From UBA2862 sp045658005 (lineage in GTDB: Bacteria; Bacillota; Clostridia; Christensenellales; Aristaeellaceae), in assembly GCA_045658005.1 (NCBI GenBank), contig JAZOUD010000101.1, forward strand, positions 1-8,738: DNA of 8,738 nucleotides, given 5' to 3'. Both the position numbers and the translations under genes were made by a program. Positions 1 to 6,041 of the stretch are shown one piece after another (position 1 is the first letter of the stretch; each line of letters starts with the position of its first letter). The notes below the pieces were generated by a model. It was not told the DNA's origin, made no database searches, and worked only from the letters and a program-made list of their open reading frames with translations.

Positions 1-32
1 CGGGGGGGGGACAAACGTGTATTCGCCTACCC

Positions 33-72
33 GCAAAACCCCCCGCCGCCGGCGCAGGCTGCGGGGGTTTGC
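33..72 (-). terminator. Putative intrinsic terminator of pfkA
   Basis: A GC-rich hairpin lies just past the pfkA stop codon. On the minus strand the arms are GCAAACCCCCGC (from 72-61) and GCGGGGGGTTTTGC (46-33), with two single-base bulges and a 14-nt GC-rich loop. The only T-run (four T, 38-35) is inside the distal arm, so it is a less than classic Rho-independent terminator. Its position 15 bases after the stop supports the call. Confidence 0.6.
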
Positions 73-86
73 GCGGATACAGCGCC

Positions 87-1097
87 TCAGTGCCCTTCGA
101 TGGGGGGCTGCACATACGGCGTGGTGACGCTGACCGTCTCCAGCACGTGGTAGCGGTCCATCTGCAGGTGCTTTTTCATCTGCAGGGCCTCCTCGATGGG
201 GGTCTCCACCATGTCGCCGCCGCGGGTGCCGATGACGCAGTTGCCCCGGCCCTCCACGAAGGCCTTCACCGCGAAGTAGCCCATGCGGGTGGCGGTCTCG
301 CGGTCCCTGGCGTTGGGGGTGCCGCCGCGCTGGATGTGGCCCAGCACGGTCACACGGGGCTCGATGCCGATGGCCTCGTGGATCTGCTTGCCGATCTCCA
401 CCGCGCTGCCCACGCCCTCGGCCACCACGATCATGAAGTGGGTGCTGCCGGCCAGGCGGGCGCTGCGGATGCGCTCGATCACGTCCCGCTGGAAGTCCAG
501 CTCACGCTCGGGCACCAGCACGGCGGTGGCGCCCACGGCGATGCCCACGTAGAGCGCCAGGAAGCCGGCGTTGCGGCCCATGACCTCCACCACCGAGCAG
601 CGCTCGTGGCTCTGCATGGTGTCCCGCAGCTTGTCGATGCACTCGATGGCGGTGTTGCAGGCGGTGTCGAAGCCGATGGTGTAGTTGGTGCAGCCGATGT
701 CGTTGTCGATGGTGGCCGGCACGCCCACCACCGGCACGCCCAGCCGGGAGAGGGCCAGCGCGCCCCGGAAGGTGCCGTCGCCGCCGATGGCCACGATGCC
801 GTCCAAGCCCAGCATTTTACAGGTGGATACCGCCTTCAGGCGGCCTTTTTCAGACATGAAGTCCTCGCTGCGGGCGGTATAGAGTATGGTGCCGCCCCGG
901 GAGATGATGTGGCCCACGCTGGCGGCGTCCAGCTGGACGAAGTCGCTGTTGATCAGCCCCTGCCAGCCCCGGCGGATGCCGACGCACTGTATGCCGTTGG
1001 AGAGCGCGGTGCGCACCACCGCGCGCACCGCCGCGTTCATGCCGGGGGAGTCGCCGCCGCTGGTCAGCACGCCGATGCGATTGATCTTCTTGTCCAT
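87..1097 (-). CDS. pfkA: 6-phosphofructokinase (ATP-dependent type)
   Basis: Cytosolic glycolytic enzyme that phosphorylates fructose 6-phosphate to fructose 1,6-bisphosphate. The 336-aa product is slightly longer than the usual ~320 aa of bacterial PfkA and looks complete. Visible motifs: N-terminal nucleotide loop GGDSPGMN (14-21), GGDGT (105-109), catalytic loop TIDND (129-133, catalytic base D131, equivalent to E. coli D127), SHER with R166, MGRNAG (173-178), AEG, and the substrate motif GHIQRGG. G108 occupies the position that is Gly in ATP enzymes and Asp in pyrophosphate-dependent ones, so ATP use is inferred. The residue before TIDND is Ala (A128) where ATP enzymes usually have Gly and PPi enzymes Lys, a mild oddity. 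The ATG has an ideal AAGGAGG site (1106-1112) 8 bases upstream and its own promoter. The gene looks monocistronic, ending in a hairpin. Confidence 0.97.
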   Translation of the reverse strand: MDKKINRIGVLTSGGDSPGMNAAVRAVVRTALSNGIQCVGIRRGWQGLINSDFVQLDAASVGHIISRGGTILYTARSEDFMSEKGRLKAVSTCKMLGLDGIVAIGGDGTFRGALALSRLGVPVVGVPATIDNDIGCTNYTIGFDTACNTAIECIDKLRDTMQSHERCSVVEVMGRNAGFLALYVGIAVGATAVLVPERELDFQRDVIERIRSARLAGSTHFMIVVAEGVGSAVEIGKQIHEAIGIEPRVTVLGHIQRGGTPNARDRETATRMGYFAVKAFVEGRGNCVIGTRGGDMVETPIEEALQMKKHLQMDRYHVLETVSVTTPYVQPPIEGH

Positions 1098-1105
1098 TGA
1101 GGTTA

Positions 1106-1112
1106 CCTCCTT
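1106..1112 (-). promoter_or_regulatory. Ribosome binding site of pfkA
   Basis: The minus strand reads AAGGAGG, a full Shine-Dalgarno match, 8 bases before the ATG at 1097. It fixes the pfkA start. Confidence 0.85.
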
Positions 1113-1134
1113 GTGCTTGAATCGTTACGTGGGT

Positions 1135-1163
1135 ATTATAGCAGAAAGGGTGGGGAACGACAA
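1135..1163 (-). promoter_or_regulatory. Sigma-A-type promoter of pfkA with extended -10
   Basis: On the minus strand a perfect TATAAT (1140-1135) is preceded by TGC, giving an extended -10 (TGnTATAAT). The -35 is TTGTCG (1163-1158), a 4/6 match, with a 17-base spacer. Predicted transcription start is near 1128, leaving a leader of about 30 bases. The 13 bases TTTCTGCTATAAT are also found in the promoter of the neighbouring phosphodiesterase gene. Confidence 0.75.
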
Positions 1164-1170
1164 GGCCACT

Positions 1171-1209
1171 CAACATCTGATTTGTCGCCCCGCGACAAAT
1201 CAGATGTTG
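1171..1209. repeat. 39-bp perfect palindrome made of two repeat termini
   Basis: An 18-bp perfect stem with a CCC loop: the left arm contains ATCTGATTTGTCGC and the right arm is its exact reverse complement. Each arm is nearly identical to the terminal sequence AACTTCTGATTTGTCG that bounds the larger elements at 5502-6021 and 7881-8213, so this looks like both ends of such an element joined with almost nothing between. The right arm overlaps the 3' end of the phosphodiesterase gene and includes its TGA stop. No T-run follows on either strand, so it is not a standard intrinsic terminator, although so strong a hairpin could protect the mRNA 3' end or slow polymerase. Confidence 0.85.
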
Positions 1210-1952
1210 CTTTCCTCCCGTATCCTCAGCATTCGGTCCGGGTAGTCGCCGATCAGCATGTCCGCGCCGGCTTCGAGGCTCTGGCGGATGTCGGCCTCGT
1301 CGTTCACGGTCCAGACGTTCACCTGCATGCCCCTGGCGTGGGCCTTGTCCGCCTCCCGATACAGCAGCAGCTCGGAGAAGTGGGGGTGTATGGCGTCGAT
1401 GCCCACCAGGTGCGTCAGGTTCCAGGGATCGACGACCTTCCGGTTGTTGAGCTTGCCGATGGGGGTCCGGAGCAGGCCGACGCGGGCGTGCGGCTCCATG
1501 TGCTTGATCAGCAGAAGGCTTGCGCTGTTGAAGCTGGAATAGAGAACGCGATCCGTCATGCCCGTTTCCGAGGCGAGCTTGACGCACTTTTCCTCGATGT
1601 GCTCATAGCGTATGCGGCTCGTCTTCAGCTCCGTATTGACTTCAAGGCCGGTGGGCTTCAGCAGCTCGTAGACCTCCCGAAGGGTGGGAATGGTCGCGTT
1701 CGGATACTCGGGATGGGTCTTGTTGAAGCGCAGCCGCTTCAGTTCCGCCACGGTCTTATCCCGTATGAAGCCCAGGCCGTTGGAGACGCGGCTGAGCGCT
1801 TCGTCGTGGGCGACCACCAATTCCCCGTCCCTGGTCATGTGAACGTCCAGCTCCACGCCGTCCGCCCCCATCCGGACCGCCAGCTCAAAGGCCTCCAGAG
1901 TGTTTTCCGGGGCGTAGCCGGAAGCGCCGCGATGTGCAAATACCTTTTGCAT
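1200..1952 (-). CDS. Glycerophosphodiester phosphodiesterase (GDPD family)
   Basis: Hydrolyses glycerophosphodiesters (deacylated phospholipid head groups) to sn-glycerol 3-phosphate and an alcohol. This is a TIM-barrel metal-dependent enzyme. Numbered from the start chosen here, the family signature is clear: AHRG at 6-9 with catalytic H7, PENT (15-18), the metal-binding pair E34 and D36 in VELDVHMTRDG, the second catalytic H49 in VVAHD, and E108/K110 in NTELK. There is no signal peptide, so it should be cytosolic (UgpQ-like rather than periplasmic GlpQ). The 250-aa length is normal. An in-frame ATG at 1967 would add five residues, but the ATG at 1952 is preferred because a GGGGG purine block lies 8 bases upstream and the protein then begins MQKVFAHRG, as is usual for the family. 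The last codons and TGA stop lie inside a perfect palindrome. The exact substrate cannot be read from sequence. Confidence 0.93.
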   Translation of the reverse strand: MQKVFAHRGASGYAPENTLEAFELAVRMGADGVELDVHMTRDGELVVAHDEALSRVSNGLGFIRDKTVAELKRLRFNKTHPEYPNATIPTLREVYELLKPTGLEVNTELKTSRIRYEHIEEKCVKLASETGMTDRVLYSSFNSASLLLIKHMEPHARVGLLRTPIGKLNNRKVVDPWNLTHLVGIDAIHPHFSELLLYREADKAHARGMQVNVWTVNDEADIRQSLEAGADMLIGDYPDRMLRIREESNI

Positions 1953-1987
1953 TCGTATGGCCCCCATATCAGTCGTATACCAATGTC

Positions 1988-2016
1988 ATTATAGCAGAAA
2001 TGTCAGTGGCAGGCAA
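1988..2016 (-). promoter_or_regulatory. Sigma-A-type promoter of the GDPD gene with extended -10
   Basis: On the minus strand a perfect TATAAT (1993-1988) is preceded by TGC (extended -10). The -35 is TTGCCT (2016-2011), a 4/6 match, at a 17-base spacing. Predicted start of transcription is near 1981, about 30 bases before the preferred ATG. The block TTTCTGCTATAAT is identical to that of the pfkA promoter. Confidence 0.75.
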
Positions 2017-2025
2017 GGAACAATT

Positions 2026-2046
2026 GGGAATGAGGAATGAGGAATG
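2026..2046 (+). repeat. GGAATGAGGAATG short tandem motif, E1 left flank
   Basis: Contains GGAATGA-type units in tandem. The same motif lies at the stop codon of the CotH-like gene (5404-5426) and, inverted, at 6071-6092. A shortened version (GGAATGAG) follows the stop of the flavoprotein gene at 7803. It appears to mark the outer boundary of the repeat-rich intergenic tracts. Confidence 0.6.
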
Positions 2047-2075
2047 TGGGACAAAAGAACCGTCCCCTTGTCCCA
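2047..2075. repeat. REP-like hairpin with GAACCGTCCCC loop
   Basis: An 8-bp stem TGGGACAA (2047-2054) and TTGTCCCA (2068-2075) encloses AAGAACCGTCCCC. From memory, repeats with GAACCGTCCCC next to GGGACA or TGTCCC are widespread in Clostridia and often lie near REP-associated (Y1, IS200-like) transposase genes; no such gene is in this window. Here the hairpin stands where the left end of element E1 would be expected. Confidence 0.6.
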
Positions 2076-2093
2076 AGGAAAACACCGGCGCAT

Positions 2094-2329
2094 CCAAAAG
2101 CCTTCCCCAGCGACCGAAGGGAGCGGTTCAGGGGAAGGTGGATTGCCGCGAAGCGGCAAGACGGATGAGGTCGTTCTCCTGGGAGGAAGCGCGCATACCA
2201 TCGTTACCGCGGGGGGGGGGGAACGACCTCATCCGTCACGGCTTCGCCGTGCCACCTTCCCCTGCTCCCGCGCTTGCGCCAGGGGAAGGCTTTTGGAACC
2301 GCCACCAACAGCGCGACAAATCAGTATCT
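2094..2329. repeat. Multi-hairpin palindromic element E1
   Basis: A folded intergenic repeat. Outer arms CCAAAAGCCTTCCCC (2094-2108) and GGGGAAGGCTTTTGG (2282-2296) are perfect complements. Inside, GGGGAAGGTGG (2131-2141) pairs almost fully with CCACCTTCCCC (2253-2263), and a perfect 17-bp stem joins 2160-2176 to 2221-2237. Short side hairpins sit on each arm: TTGCCGC-GAA-GCGGCAA (2143-2159) and CACGGC-TTC-GCCGTG (2237-2251). The apical loop carries CATCGTTACCGC followed by an 11-base G run (2211-2221). The right end has the terminal motif CGACAAATCAG (2314-2324). The matching left terminus is missing, replaced by a different hairpin. There is no coding potential. Confidence 0.8.
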
Positions 2330-2337
2330 CACGGGGA

Positions 2338-2367
2338 TTGCCAGACGCGCCCGGGGTATGGTATAAT
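2338..2367 (+). promoter_or_regulatory. Strong sigma-A-type promoter of the CotH-domain gene
   Basis: TTGCCA (2338-2343, 5/6 match) and a perfect TATAAT (2362-2367) are separated by 18 bases, and TGG just before the -10 provides an extended -10 element. The predicted transcription start is near 2374, giving a leader of about 50 bases. The -35 begins only nine bases after the right end of element E1. Confidence 0.75.
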
Positions 2368-2413
2368 ATAATCGTGAAGGTATACTTCGCGCCGAAGGCG
2401 TGATACGGATATC

Positions 2414-2420
2414 AAAGGGG
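2414..2420 (+). promoter_or_regulatory. Ribosome binding site deciding the CotH-domain gene start
   Basis: AAAGGGG lies 6 bases before the ATG at 2427. The alternative in-frame GTG at 2400 has no purine-rich block at proper distance and would add nine residues ahead of the basic N-terminus, so the ATG at 2427 is preferred. Confidence 0.65.
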
Positions 2421-2426
2421 CAAATC

Positions 2427-5411
2427 ATGAACAGACGCAACAAAAACGCGCGCCGCCGCTGGCGACGGCTGGCGGTGCCGCTGGCGCTGGTGGGCGCGGC
2501 GGCGATACTGGCGGGCTGGCTGATCGAGCGCAGCGGCTGGGGGGCGCTTGAGGCCCGGGCCACCGAGGGGCTGGAGGGCGTGCGCATCAGCGAGGTGCAG
2601 AACCACAACGCGCTGACCCTGCCCGCGGAGGGCGGCAGGGGACCGGCCTGGATCGAGCTGGAGAACACCGGCGACGCGCCGGTGTCCCTTCACGGGCTGT
2701 GCCTGACCCGGGACACCAAGCTGACCAAGACCCTGGTCTTCCCCGACATCCGCATGGAGCCGGGGGAATTCCTGCTGGTCTACGCCGACGGCCTGGGCGT
2801 CTCGGCGACGGACGGCGCGCTGCACGCCCCCTTCCGGCTGCCCAAGTCCGGCGCCCACGCGCTGTTCCTGTACGACTCCGCCCAGCGGCTGCTGGACGAG
2901 GTGGAGGTGCCCGTCATGAAGGCGGACGAGGCCTGGTGCCGGGATGATAACGGCGAATGGGCGCTGACCGCCGAGCCGACGCCCGGTCGGGCGAACGTCC
3001 TGGCCGATCACAGGGGATCCTCGGTGCAGGCGTCCGACGTCGCGCTGAACGAGCTGATGTGCGCCAATGTCGACCTGTTCCCGGACGAGGACGGCGAATG
3101 CCACGACTACATAGAGATCGCCAACCGGGGCGAGGAGGACGTGGACCTGGAGGGCTACTGGCTGTCCGACAACGCCGCCAAGCCCAACAAGTGGCGCTTT
3201 CCCGCCGCCACGCTGCCCGCGGGCGGGGTGCTGGCCATCCACTGCTCCGGCGAGGACCGGCGGGACGACCCCGCGCAGCTGCATGCCAATTTCAAGCTGT
3301 CCAAGGGGGAGACGGTCTACCTGTCCCGGCCCGACGGCACGACGGTCTGCGTGGTCACCCTTCCCGAGCTCCAGGCGGGCCAGGCGCTGTCCTGGATCGA
3401 CGGCGAGGGCTGGGGCACCGCGCTGCCGCCCACGCCCAACCGGGAAAACACGGTTGAGGCGGCGCTGGCGCTGGACGGCGAAAACCGGGCCGGGCGGGCC
3501 GGGCGCGTGTATATCAGCGAGGTCATGGCCAGCCCGGTCACCGAGAAGCGGGACTGGCTGGAGCTGTTCAACGATTCGGACGCCGACGCCCAGATCGGCG
3601 GCTGGGGCCTGTCGGACAGGCTGAGCCATCCCCGCAAGTGGCAGTTTCCCGAGGGCACGGTCATTCCGGCCCACGGCTATCTGGCGGTATTCCTGGTGGG
3701 GGACGGCAGCGCCCCCGCCGGGGACTACCTGTCCGCGCCCTTCGCGCTGCCCGCCGACGGGGGCTGCGCGGTGAGCCTGTGCGACCCCTCGGGCCATGTC
3801 CTGGACAGCCTGTACCTGCCCCAGCAGTACGCCGGGGCTTCCTTTGGCCGGGACGCCGAGGGCGGCTGCGGCTACTTCGACGGCGGCACGCCCCTGGCCG
3901 CCAACGGCCCGAAGGCGCTGCTGGGCCCGGCCCAGGGGGCGCGGTATTCCACGCCGGGCGGGCTGCACACCTCCGGCGAGCACATCGACGTGACCCTGAC
4001 GGCGAACCCCGGCGCGCGGATCTACTACACGCTGGACTGCTCCGACCCCGGCGAGGACAAGACCCTGTACGACGGCACGCCCATCCCCGTGGACGGCAAC
4101 ACCGTGCTGCGCACCCGGGTGTACGAGGAGGGCCGCCTGCCCTCGATCATGGATGCCCAGAGCTACCTGTTCGACGTGAAGGCCGCCGGCGAGGCCCCCT
4201 ATGTGGTCTCGCTGGTCTCCGACCCCACCGGGCTGTACAGCGACGAGACGGGCATCATGGTCATGGGCCTGCATCCCGAGGCAAAGTTTCCCCACGGCGA
4301 CTACGGCCACGGCGCGAACTTCTGGATGGACTGGGAGCGGGAGGCCCACGTGGAGCTGTTCACCGGGGCGGGGGAGACGGCCGTCTCCCAGGAGTGCGGC
4401 GTCAAGCTGCACGGCCGCAACACCCGCGCCTTTGAGCTGAAGAGCTTCAAGGTGATCGCCCGGGGCCGCTACGGCGCGAAGCTGTTCAAATACCCGCTGT
4501 TCCGGGACCGGCCCTGGGACGAATACGAGGCCTTCATACTGCGCTATTCGGGGCAGGATTACAAGTACACCTTCATGCGGGACGCGGTGCTGACATCCAT
4601 GGCCGCCAACACCAGCGTGATGTACATGGAGGCCGAGGAGTGCATCGTCTATCTGAACGGCGAATACTACAGCGCCATGTACGTTCGGGAGAACGTCAGC
4701 CCCTTCTCCCTGGCCCGCCGGGAGGGCTGGGAAGGGCAGGAGGCCGCGCTGGACCTGGTCAAGAGCGGCGCGGACGTGAAGCAGGGCACCAACGAGAGCT
4801 ATGCCGCGCTGAGGACCTGGCTGGACGGGCATGACGCCAACACCCAGGAGGCCTATGACCGGATCACCGCCGAGGTGGACATCGACAACTTCATCGAGTT
4901 CGCCACCTTTTACTGCGTGTACGTGCCGCCGGACACCGTGAACGTGAAGCGCTACCGCAACACCGCCGCCGGGGGCAAGTGGCGCTGGGTGCTGTACGAC
5001 CTGGACCGGGGCCTGCGGGGCGGCAAGAGCAGCGGCAGCGGCTTCGAGCTGATGGCCCAGGGCACCAACGCCCAGCTGTTCAACGCCGTGATGGCCAACG
5101 ACGCGCTGCGGGAGAAATTCCTGGACAACCTGAACCGGGCCCTGTCCACCTACCTGTCCAGCGCGAGCCTGGCCCGGGCGGTGCAGGAACAGTACGAACG
5201 CATCAAGCCGCTGCTGCCCGAGTACCTGGCGAAGGTGGACGTCACCGAATCCCGCTACCAGACCAACCTGAAGAACCTGATGTCCAACGTCAGAACCCGC
5301 CCCACCCTGGTGCTGCAGCAGTGCGCGGAGTATCTGAACATACCCGAGGCGGAGATGCGGGAGCGGTTCGCGGAGAGCATTGCGGCGATCGAGGCGTACA
5401 GAGGGGAATGA
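2427..5411 (+). CDS. Membrane-anchored protein: three lamin-tail domains, chitobiase/Fn3-type domain, CotH kinase-like domain
   Basis: A 994-aa surface protein. An Arg/Lys-rich N-terminus (MNRRNKNARRRWRR) and one hydrophobic segment (about 14-33) form a signal anchor, placing the rest outside the cell. Three lamin-tail-like domains follow at about 52-175, 205-325 and 360-475, each starting with an xxxE(V/L) strand and carrying a (D)W/Y-(I/L)-EL/I-N block (WIELENTG, DYIEIANRG, DWLELFNDS). A domain at about 505-585 resembles chitobiase C-terminal/Fn3-associated modules (IYYTLDCSDPG). Residues about 590-985 match CotH: KLHGRNTR (660-667), KSFKVIARGRYG, ILRYSGQDY, YLNGEYYSAMYVRENV and WRWVLYDLDRG with D858 and D860. 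CotH proteins are atypical kinases, known from Bacillus spore coat protein phosphorylation; kinase activity here is inferred, and the target is unknown. No dockerin or sortase motif is visible. The TGA stop lies inside a GGAATGAGG repeat. It is probably transcribed alone from the promoter at 2338. Confidence 0.9.
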   Translation: MNRRNKNARRRWRRLAVPLALVGAAAILAGWLIERSGWGALEARATEGLEGVRISEVQNHNALTLPAEGGRGPAWIELENTGDAPVSLHGLCLTRDTKLTKTLVFPDIRMEPGEFLLVYADGLGVSATDGALHAPFRLPKSGAHALFLYDSAQRLLDEVEVPVMKADEAWCRDDNGEWALTAEPTPGRANVLADHRGSSVQASDVALNELMCANVDLFPDEDGECHDYIEIANRGEEDVDLEGYWLSDNAAKPNKWRFPAATLPAGGVLAIHCSGEDRRDDPAQLHANFKLSKGETVYLSRPDGTTVCVVTLPELQAGQALSWIDGEGWGTALPPTPNRENTVEAALALDGENRAGRAGRVYISEVMASPVTEKRDWLELFNDSDADAQIGGWGLSDRLSHPRKWQFPEGTVIPAHGYLAVFLVGDGSAPAGDYLSAPFALPADGGCAVSLCDPSGHVLDSLYLPQQYAGASFGRDAEGGCGYFDGGTPLAANGPKALLGPAQGARYSTPGGLHTSGEHIDVTLTANPGARIYYTLDCSDPGEDKTLYDGTPIPVDGNTVLRTRVYEEGRLPSIMDAQSYLFDVKAAGEAPYVVSLVSDPTGLYSDETGIMVMGLHPEAKFPHGDYGHGANFWMDWEREAHVELFTGAGETAVSQECGVKLHGRNTRAFELKSFKVIARGRYGAKLFKYPLFRDRPWDEYEAFILRYSGQDYKYTFMRDAVLTSMAANTSVMYMEAEECIVYLNGEYYSAMYVRENVSPFSLARREGWEGQEAALDLVKSGADVKQGTNESYAALRTWLDGHDANTQEAYDRITAEVDIDNFIEFATFYCVYVPPDTVNVKRYRNTAAGGKWRWVLYDLDRGLRGGKSSGSGFELMAQGTNAQLFNAVMANDALREKFLDNLNRALSTYLSSASLARAVQEQYERIKPLLPEYLAKVDVTESRYQTNLKNLMSNVRTRPTLVLQQCAEYLNIPEAEMRERFAESIAAIEAYRGE

Positions 5412-5456
5412 GGAATGAGGAATGGCGGTGGAAATCCTTCGGATTTCTTGGATTGA
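5404..5456 (+). repeat. Left outer arm of the 5404-6092 repeat tract
   Basis: Contains tandem GGAATGA units, then a hairpin GAAATCC-TTC-GGATTTC (5431-5447), then GGATTGA. Its inverted counterpart is at 6042-6092. It begins within the last codons of the CotH-domain gene and includes the TGA stop (5409-5411). Confidence 0.75.
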
Positions 5457-5545
5457 TATGGGGGTCGGGTCTTCTTCCTTCGTGGGTGTATTGGCGGTGG
5501 CAACTTCTGATTTGTCGGGGAGACGAGCGGTTCCCAAAAGCCTTC

Positions 5546-5556
5546 CCCCGATGGGG
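5546..5556 (+). repeat. Left copy of 11-bp target duplication CCCCGATGGGG
   Basis: Direct repeat of 5787-5797, immediately outside the terminal inverted repeats of the nested element. With one copy and the insert removed, the host E2 sequence reads as an intact CCTTCCCC-CGAT-GGGGAAGG hairpin. Confidence 0.75.
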
Positions 5557-5786
5557 CAATGTCATCAACTTAAGCGGTACGGTCTCCAAAAGCCTTCCCC
5601 TTGGAGGGGAAGGTGGCCCGCGAAGCGGGTCGGAAGAGGTGTCCACGCTGGGCACAGTTCGTCTATTACGACAGAGGAACGAGGCATAGGGGGACACCTC
5701 TTCAGTCTGCTTCGCAGACAGCTTCCCCTCAAGGGGAAGCCTTTTGGGCGCGACAGCAGGTATTTTTCCTTAAGTTGATGACATTG
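5557..5786. mobile_element. Miniature inverted-repeat element, IS4/IS231-like ends, nested in E2
   Basis: A 230-base insertion with perfect 18-bp terminal inverted repeats CAATGTCATCAACTTAAG (5557-5574, complement at 5769-5786), flanked by the 11-bp direct repeat CCCCGATGGGG. It has no transposase and so fits a MITE moved in trans. The end segment CATCAACTTAAG resembles, from memory, termini of the IS231 group of the IS4 family, which typically leaves duplications of 10-12 bp; this is unverified. Inside is another copy of the folded core: CCAAAAGCCTTCCCC (5586-5600) facing GGGGAAGCCTTTTGG (5733-5747), side hairpins CCCGC-GAA-GCGGG (5617-5629) and GTCTGC-TTC-GCAGAC (5705-5719), and a 12-bp stem GAAGAGGTGTCC with GGACACCTCTTC. 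Confidence 0.8.
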
Positions 5787-5797
5787 CCCCGATGGGG
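5787..5797 (+). repeat. Right copy of 11-bp target duplication CCCCGATGGGG
   Basis: Identical to 5546-5556 and directly abutting the right terminal inverted repeat of the nested element. After it the host sequence resumes with AAGGTGGCCCGC, as in other copies of the core. Confidence 0.75.
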
Positions 5798-6041
5798 AAG
5801 GTGGCCCGCACAGCGGGTCGGAAGAGGTCCTCCCTTCACGTTGCTATTCGCGCCTATACTCCAATAGACGTTATCTCAGCGACGCGAAGCTAGTCCTTTA
5901 GGGCGACAAGGACCTCTTCCGTCTTTCGGCAAAAACGCAAGCGTTTTCACCGAAATCCACCTTCCCCAGAGGGGAAGGCTACTTTTGGGGCCGTCACCAT
6001 CACCTCTACAAATCAGAATTTACCCGGTTGAACGGATATGT

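Larger units (their letters stand above)
5502..6021. repeat. Multi-hairpin palindromic element E2, interrupted by a nested insertion
   Basis: Bounded by terminal inverted repeats AACTTCTGATTTGTCG (5502-5517) and, reversed, AAATTCTGATTTGTAG (6006-6021), 14 of 16 matching. Subtracting the nested element leaves the same core as E1 and E3: CCAAAAGCCTTCCCC, GGGGAAGGTGG (around 5794-5804), side hairpin CCCGC-ACA-GCGGG (5805-5817), a stem CGGAAGAGGTCCT paired with AGGACCTCTTCCG (near 5909-5921), a right-hand hairpin with outer stem TTTCGG/CCGAAA and inner stem AAAACGC/GCGTTTT (5924-5955), then CCACCTTCCCC and GGGGAAGG. It encodes nothing convincing. Such a structure directly behind a gene could act as a transcription or mRNA end, but this is inference. 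Confidence 0.8.

Noticed and set aside
1171..1209. Reading the 39-bp palindrome as a classic Rho-independent terminator
   Set aside because: No T-run follows the stem on either strand, and the arms match the termini of the larger repeat elements, so a repeat origin is the better call.
2412..5537. A 1041-codon open frame antisense to the CotH-domain gene, and a similar 674-codon antisense frame at 6087-8111
   Set aside because: Both are G/C-biased mirror images of real genes: low-complexity, His/Gly/Val/Ala-rich translations without recognisable domains. The plus-strand frames carry clear families and ribosome binding sites.
5601..5867. Small open frames across the 5412-6158 gap as genes
   Set aside because: They run through repeat arms in several frames, lack ribosome binding sites, and their translations simply reflect the palindromic repeats.
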